Source: Charina bottae | Taxonomy: Eukaryota > Chordata > Lepidosauria > Squamata > Charinaidae | Direction: 5' to 3' | NCBI GenBank assembly: GCA_023362775.1 | Contig: JALMGJ010000001.1 | Location: forward strand, 92,512,001-92,576,000 | DNA: 64,000 nucleotides | Part shown: positions 62,058 to 64,000 of the stretch, one piece after another | Layout of the letters: each line of letters opens with the position of its first letter | Numbering within the stretch: position 1 is the stretch's first letter | Translations under genes and position numbers: made by a program | Notes under the pieces: model-generated | Database searches by the model: none | What the model was told of the DNA's origin: nothing | What the model saw: the letters and a program-made list of their open reading frames with translations, nothing else

Positions 62058-64000
62058 CCCTCCAGCAAAGGAGATCGTTACCTTGTCGTGGTGCTGGAGC
62101 TTGAGCACCTCAATGAAACCATGAGCTAAACCGTGAAGGGACACCCAAGACGGGAAGGTCGTGGCAGAGAGGTCAGACTAAATACGATCCCTGGGGAAGG
62201 TAATGGCAACCCACCCCAGTATTCTTGCCATGAAAACTAAATGGATCAGTACAACCAAAGATATGTCGGTATACCATCGGAAGATGGGACTCCCAGGTCG
62301 GAAGATGGTCAAAATGCTACTGGGGAGGAACAGAGGATACGTTCAACTAGCCCCAGATGTGATGACGCAGCTAGCTCAAAGCCGAAAGGACGGCTAGCGG
62401 CCGACGGTGCTGGTGGTGAACGACGAATCCGATGTTCTAAAGATCAACACACCATAGGAACCTGGAATGTAAGATCTATGAGCCAGGGCAAATTGGATGT
62501 GGTTATTGGTGAGATGTCAAGATTAAATATAGACATTTTAGGTGTCAGTGAACTGAAATGGACTGGGATGGGCCACTTCACATCAGATGACCACCAGATC
62601 TACTACTGTGGACAAGAGGACCACAGAAGAAATGGAGTAGCCTTCATAATTAATAATAAAGTGGCTAAAGCAGTGCTTGGATACAATCCAAAAAACGATA
62701 GAATGATCTCAATTCGAATTCAGGGGAAGCCATTTAACATCACAGTGATCCAAATATACGCCCCAACCACAGATGCTGAAGAAGCAGAAGTAGATCAGTT
62801 CTATGAGGAACTGCAGCACCTACTAGATAATACACCAAAAAGAGACGTTATTTTCATTACAGGAGACTGGAATGCTAAGGTGGGTAGTCAGACGACACCT
62901 GGAATTACAGGCAAGCATGGTCTGGGAGAACAAAATGAAGCAGGACATAGGCTAATAGAATTTTGCCAAGACAACTCACTGTGCATAACAAACACTCTCT
63001 TCCAACAACCTAAAAGACGACTTTATACATGGACTTCACCAGATGGTCGACACCGAAATCAGATTGACTACATCCTTTGCAGCCAAAGGTGGCGGACATC
63101 TATACAGTCAGTAAAAACAAGACCTGGAGCTGACTGTAGTTCAGATCACGAACTTCTTATTGCAAAATTTAGAATCAAACTAAAGAGAATAGGGAAGACC
63201 CACAGATCAGTTAGATATGAGCTCACTAATATTCCTAAGGAATATGCAGTGGAGGTGAAGAATAGATTTAAGGGACTAGATTTAGTAGATAGGGTCCCAG
63301 AAGAACTATGGACAGAAGTTCGCAACATTGTTCAGGAGGCGGCAACAAAAAACATCCCAAAGAAAAAGAAAACCAAGAAGGCAAGATGGCTGTCTGCTGA
63401 AACACTGGAAGTAGCCCAAGAAAGAAGGAAAGCAAAAGGCAACAGTGATAGGGGGAGATATGCCCAATTAAATGCAAAATTCCAGAGGTTAGCCAGAAGA
63501 GATAAGGAATTATTTTTAAACAAGCAATGTGCGGAAGTGGAAGAAGACAATAGAATAGGAAGGACAAGAGACCTCTTCCAGAAAATTAGAAACATCGGAG
63601 GTAAATTCCAGGCAAAAATGGGTATGATCAAAAACAAAGATGGTAAGGACCTAACAGAAGCAGAAGAGATCAAGAAAAGGTGGCAAGAATATACAGAAGA
63701 TCTGTATAGGAAGGATAATAATATTGGAGATAGCTTTGACGGTGTGGTCAGTGAGTTAGAGCCAGACATCCTGAAGAGTGAGGTTGAATGGGCCTTAAGA
63801 AGCATTGCTAATAACAAGGCAGCAGGAGACGACGGTATCCCAGCTGAACTGTTTAAAATCTTGCAAGATGATGCTGTCAAGGTGATGCATGCCATATGCC
63901 AGCAAATTTGGAAAACACAAGAATGGCCATCAGATTGGAAAAAATCAACTTATATCCCCATACCAAAAAAGGGAAGCACTAAAGAATGTTCAAACTATCG
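62058..64000 (+). mobile_element. Bov-B (RTE) LINE, 5' complete, runs out of the window
   Basis: Begins at the same TCCAGCAAAGGAGATCG 5' end as the copy at 26881 and is nearly identical to it throughout. It abuts the minus-strand Bov-B piece at 61240 with no spacer. Confidence 0.95.
62241..64000 (+). CDS. Bov-B endonuclease/reverse-transcriptase ORF, open to the window end
   Basis: Translated from ATG at 62241, the frame stays open for 586 codons and runs off the edge. It has a complete endonuclease (Gly-Thr-Trp-Asn-Val-Arg, Ser-Glu-Leu-Lys-Trp-Thr-Gly, Tyr-Ala-Pro-Thr, Gly-Asp-Trp-Asn-Ala-Lys, Ser-Asp-His-Glu) and the start of the reverse transcriptase (Lys-Ala-Ala-Gly-Asp-Asp-Gly-Ile-Pro). 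It retains the ~20 nt (63552-63574 region) that the 26881 copy lost, reading Asn-Arg-Ile-Gly-Arg-Thr-Arg-Asp-Leu-Phe. The catalytic palm lies outside the window, so activity is not proven. Confidence 0.9.
   Translation, partial: MDQYNQRYVGIPSEDGTPRSEDGQNATGEEQRIRSTSPRCDDAASSKPKGRLAADGAGGERRIRCSKDQHTIGTWNVRSMSQGKLDVVIGEMSRLNIDILGVSELKWTGMGHFTSDDHQIYYCGQEDHRRNGVAFIINNKVAKAVLGYNPKNDRMISIRIQGKPFNITVIQIYAPTTDAEEAEVDQFYEELQHLLDNTPKRDVIFITGDWNAKVGSQTTPGITGKHGLGEQNEAGHRLIEFCQDNSLCITNTLFQQPKRRLYTWTSPDGRHRNQIDYILCSQRWRTSIQSVKTRPGADCSSDHELLIAKFRIKLKRIGKTHRSVRYELTNIPKEYAVEVKNRFKGLDLVDRVPEELWTEVRNIVQEAATKNIPKKKKTKKARWLSAETLEVAQERRKAKGNSDRGRYAQLNAKFQRLARRDKELFLNKQCAEVEEDNRIGRTRDLFQKIRNIGGKFQAKMGMIKNKDGKDLTEAEEIKKRWQEYTEDLYRKDNNIGDSFDGVVSELEPDILKSEVEWALRSIANNKAAGDDGIPAELFKILQDDAVKVMHAICQQIWKTQEWPSDWKKSTYIPIPKKGSTKECSNY

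Overview
This is vertebrate nuclear DNA, almost certainly from a squamate reptile. The pointers are tRNA-headed SINEs with a Bov-B-type 3' end (Sauria-SINE type), several young Bov-B LINEs, L2 and CR1 LINE remnants, an intact Tc1 transposon and many small hAT elements. The genus cannot be fixed from the sequence alone.

One host protein-coding gene is convincingly present: SCARA3 (scavenger receptor class A member 3), on the + strand in six exons from 13482 to 44921. The exons splice at consensus sites, all five introns are phase 1, and they give a 588-residue type II membrane protein: short cytoplasmic tail, one membrane span, a long glycosylated alpha-helical stalk, then 48 uninterrupted Gly-X-Y triplets. 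A CpG-rich promoter lies at about 12.75-13.6 kb. A second GC-rich region (1-1000) has a good TATA box on the minus strand, and may be the promoter of a divergently transcribed neighbour. CLU is the neighbour expected from mammalian gene order, but no CLU coding sequence is inside the window.

Layout. 1-1.0 kb: GC-rich minus-strand promoter candidate. 1.0-12.7 kb: intergenic SINEs, hAT MITEs, and CR1, L2 and other LINE pieces. 12.75-13.6 kb: SCARA3 promoter and exon 1. 13.5-31.0 kb: intron 1, holding an L2, four hAT-type insertions and several SINEs, a solo LTR, a LINE 3' end of unassigned clade, and a nearly full-length but broken Bov-B. 31.0-44.9 kb: exons 2-6 with introns carrying L2 pieces, a (TA)n tract, a palindromic element and SINEs. 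45.4-48.95 kb: a GC-rich composite of two related hAT-type elements that appears to carry captured host sequence, including a fragment like the start of BCL2L10/NR-13. 49-60.6 kb: more hAT elements, an intact Tc1, a Bov-B 3' piece and palindromic elements. 61.2-64.0 kb: two Bov-B copies head to head, one with an open reading frame running off the window.

Most of the interest is in the mobile DNA. Six hAT MITEs of one family carry 1 to 9 copies of a 56-bp internal minisatellite. The GC-rich composite looks like an animal Pack-type hAT. Palindromic elements contain a hammerhead-ribozyme-like core. Nearly all insertions can be verified by their target-site duplications, which were read directly from the sequence.
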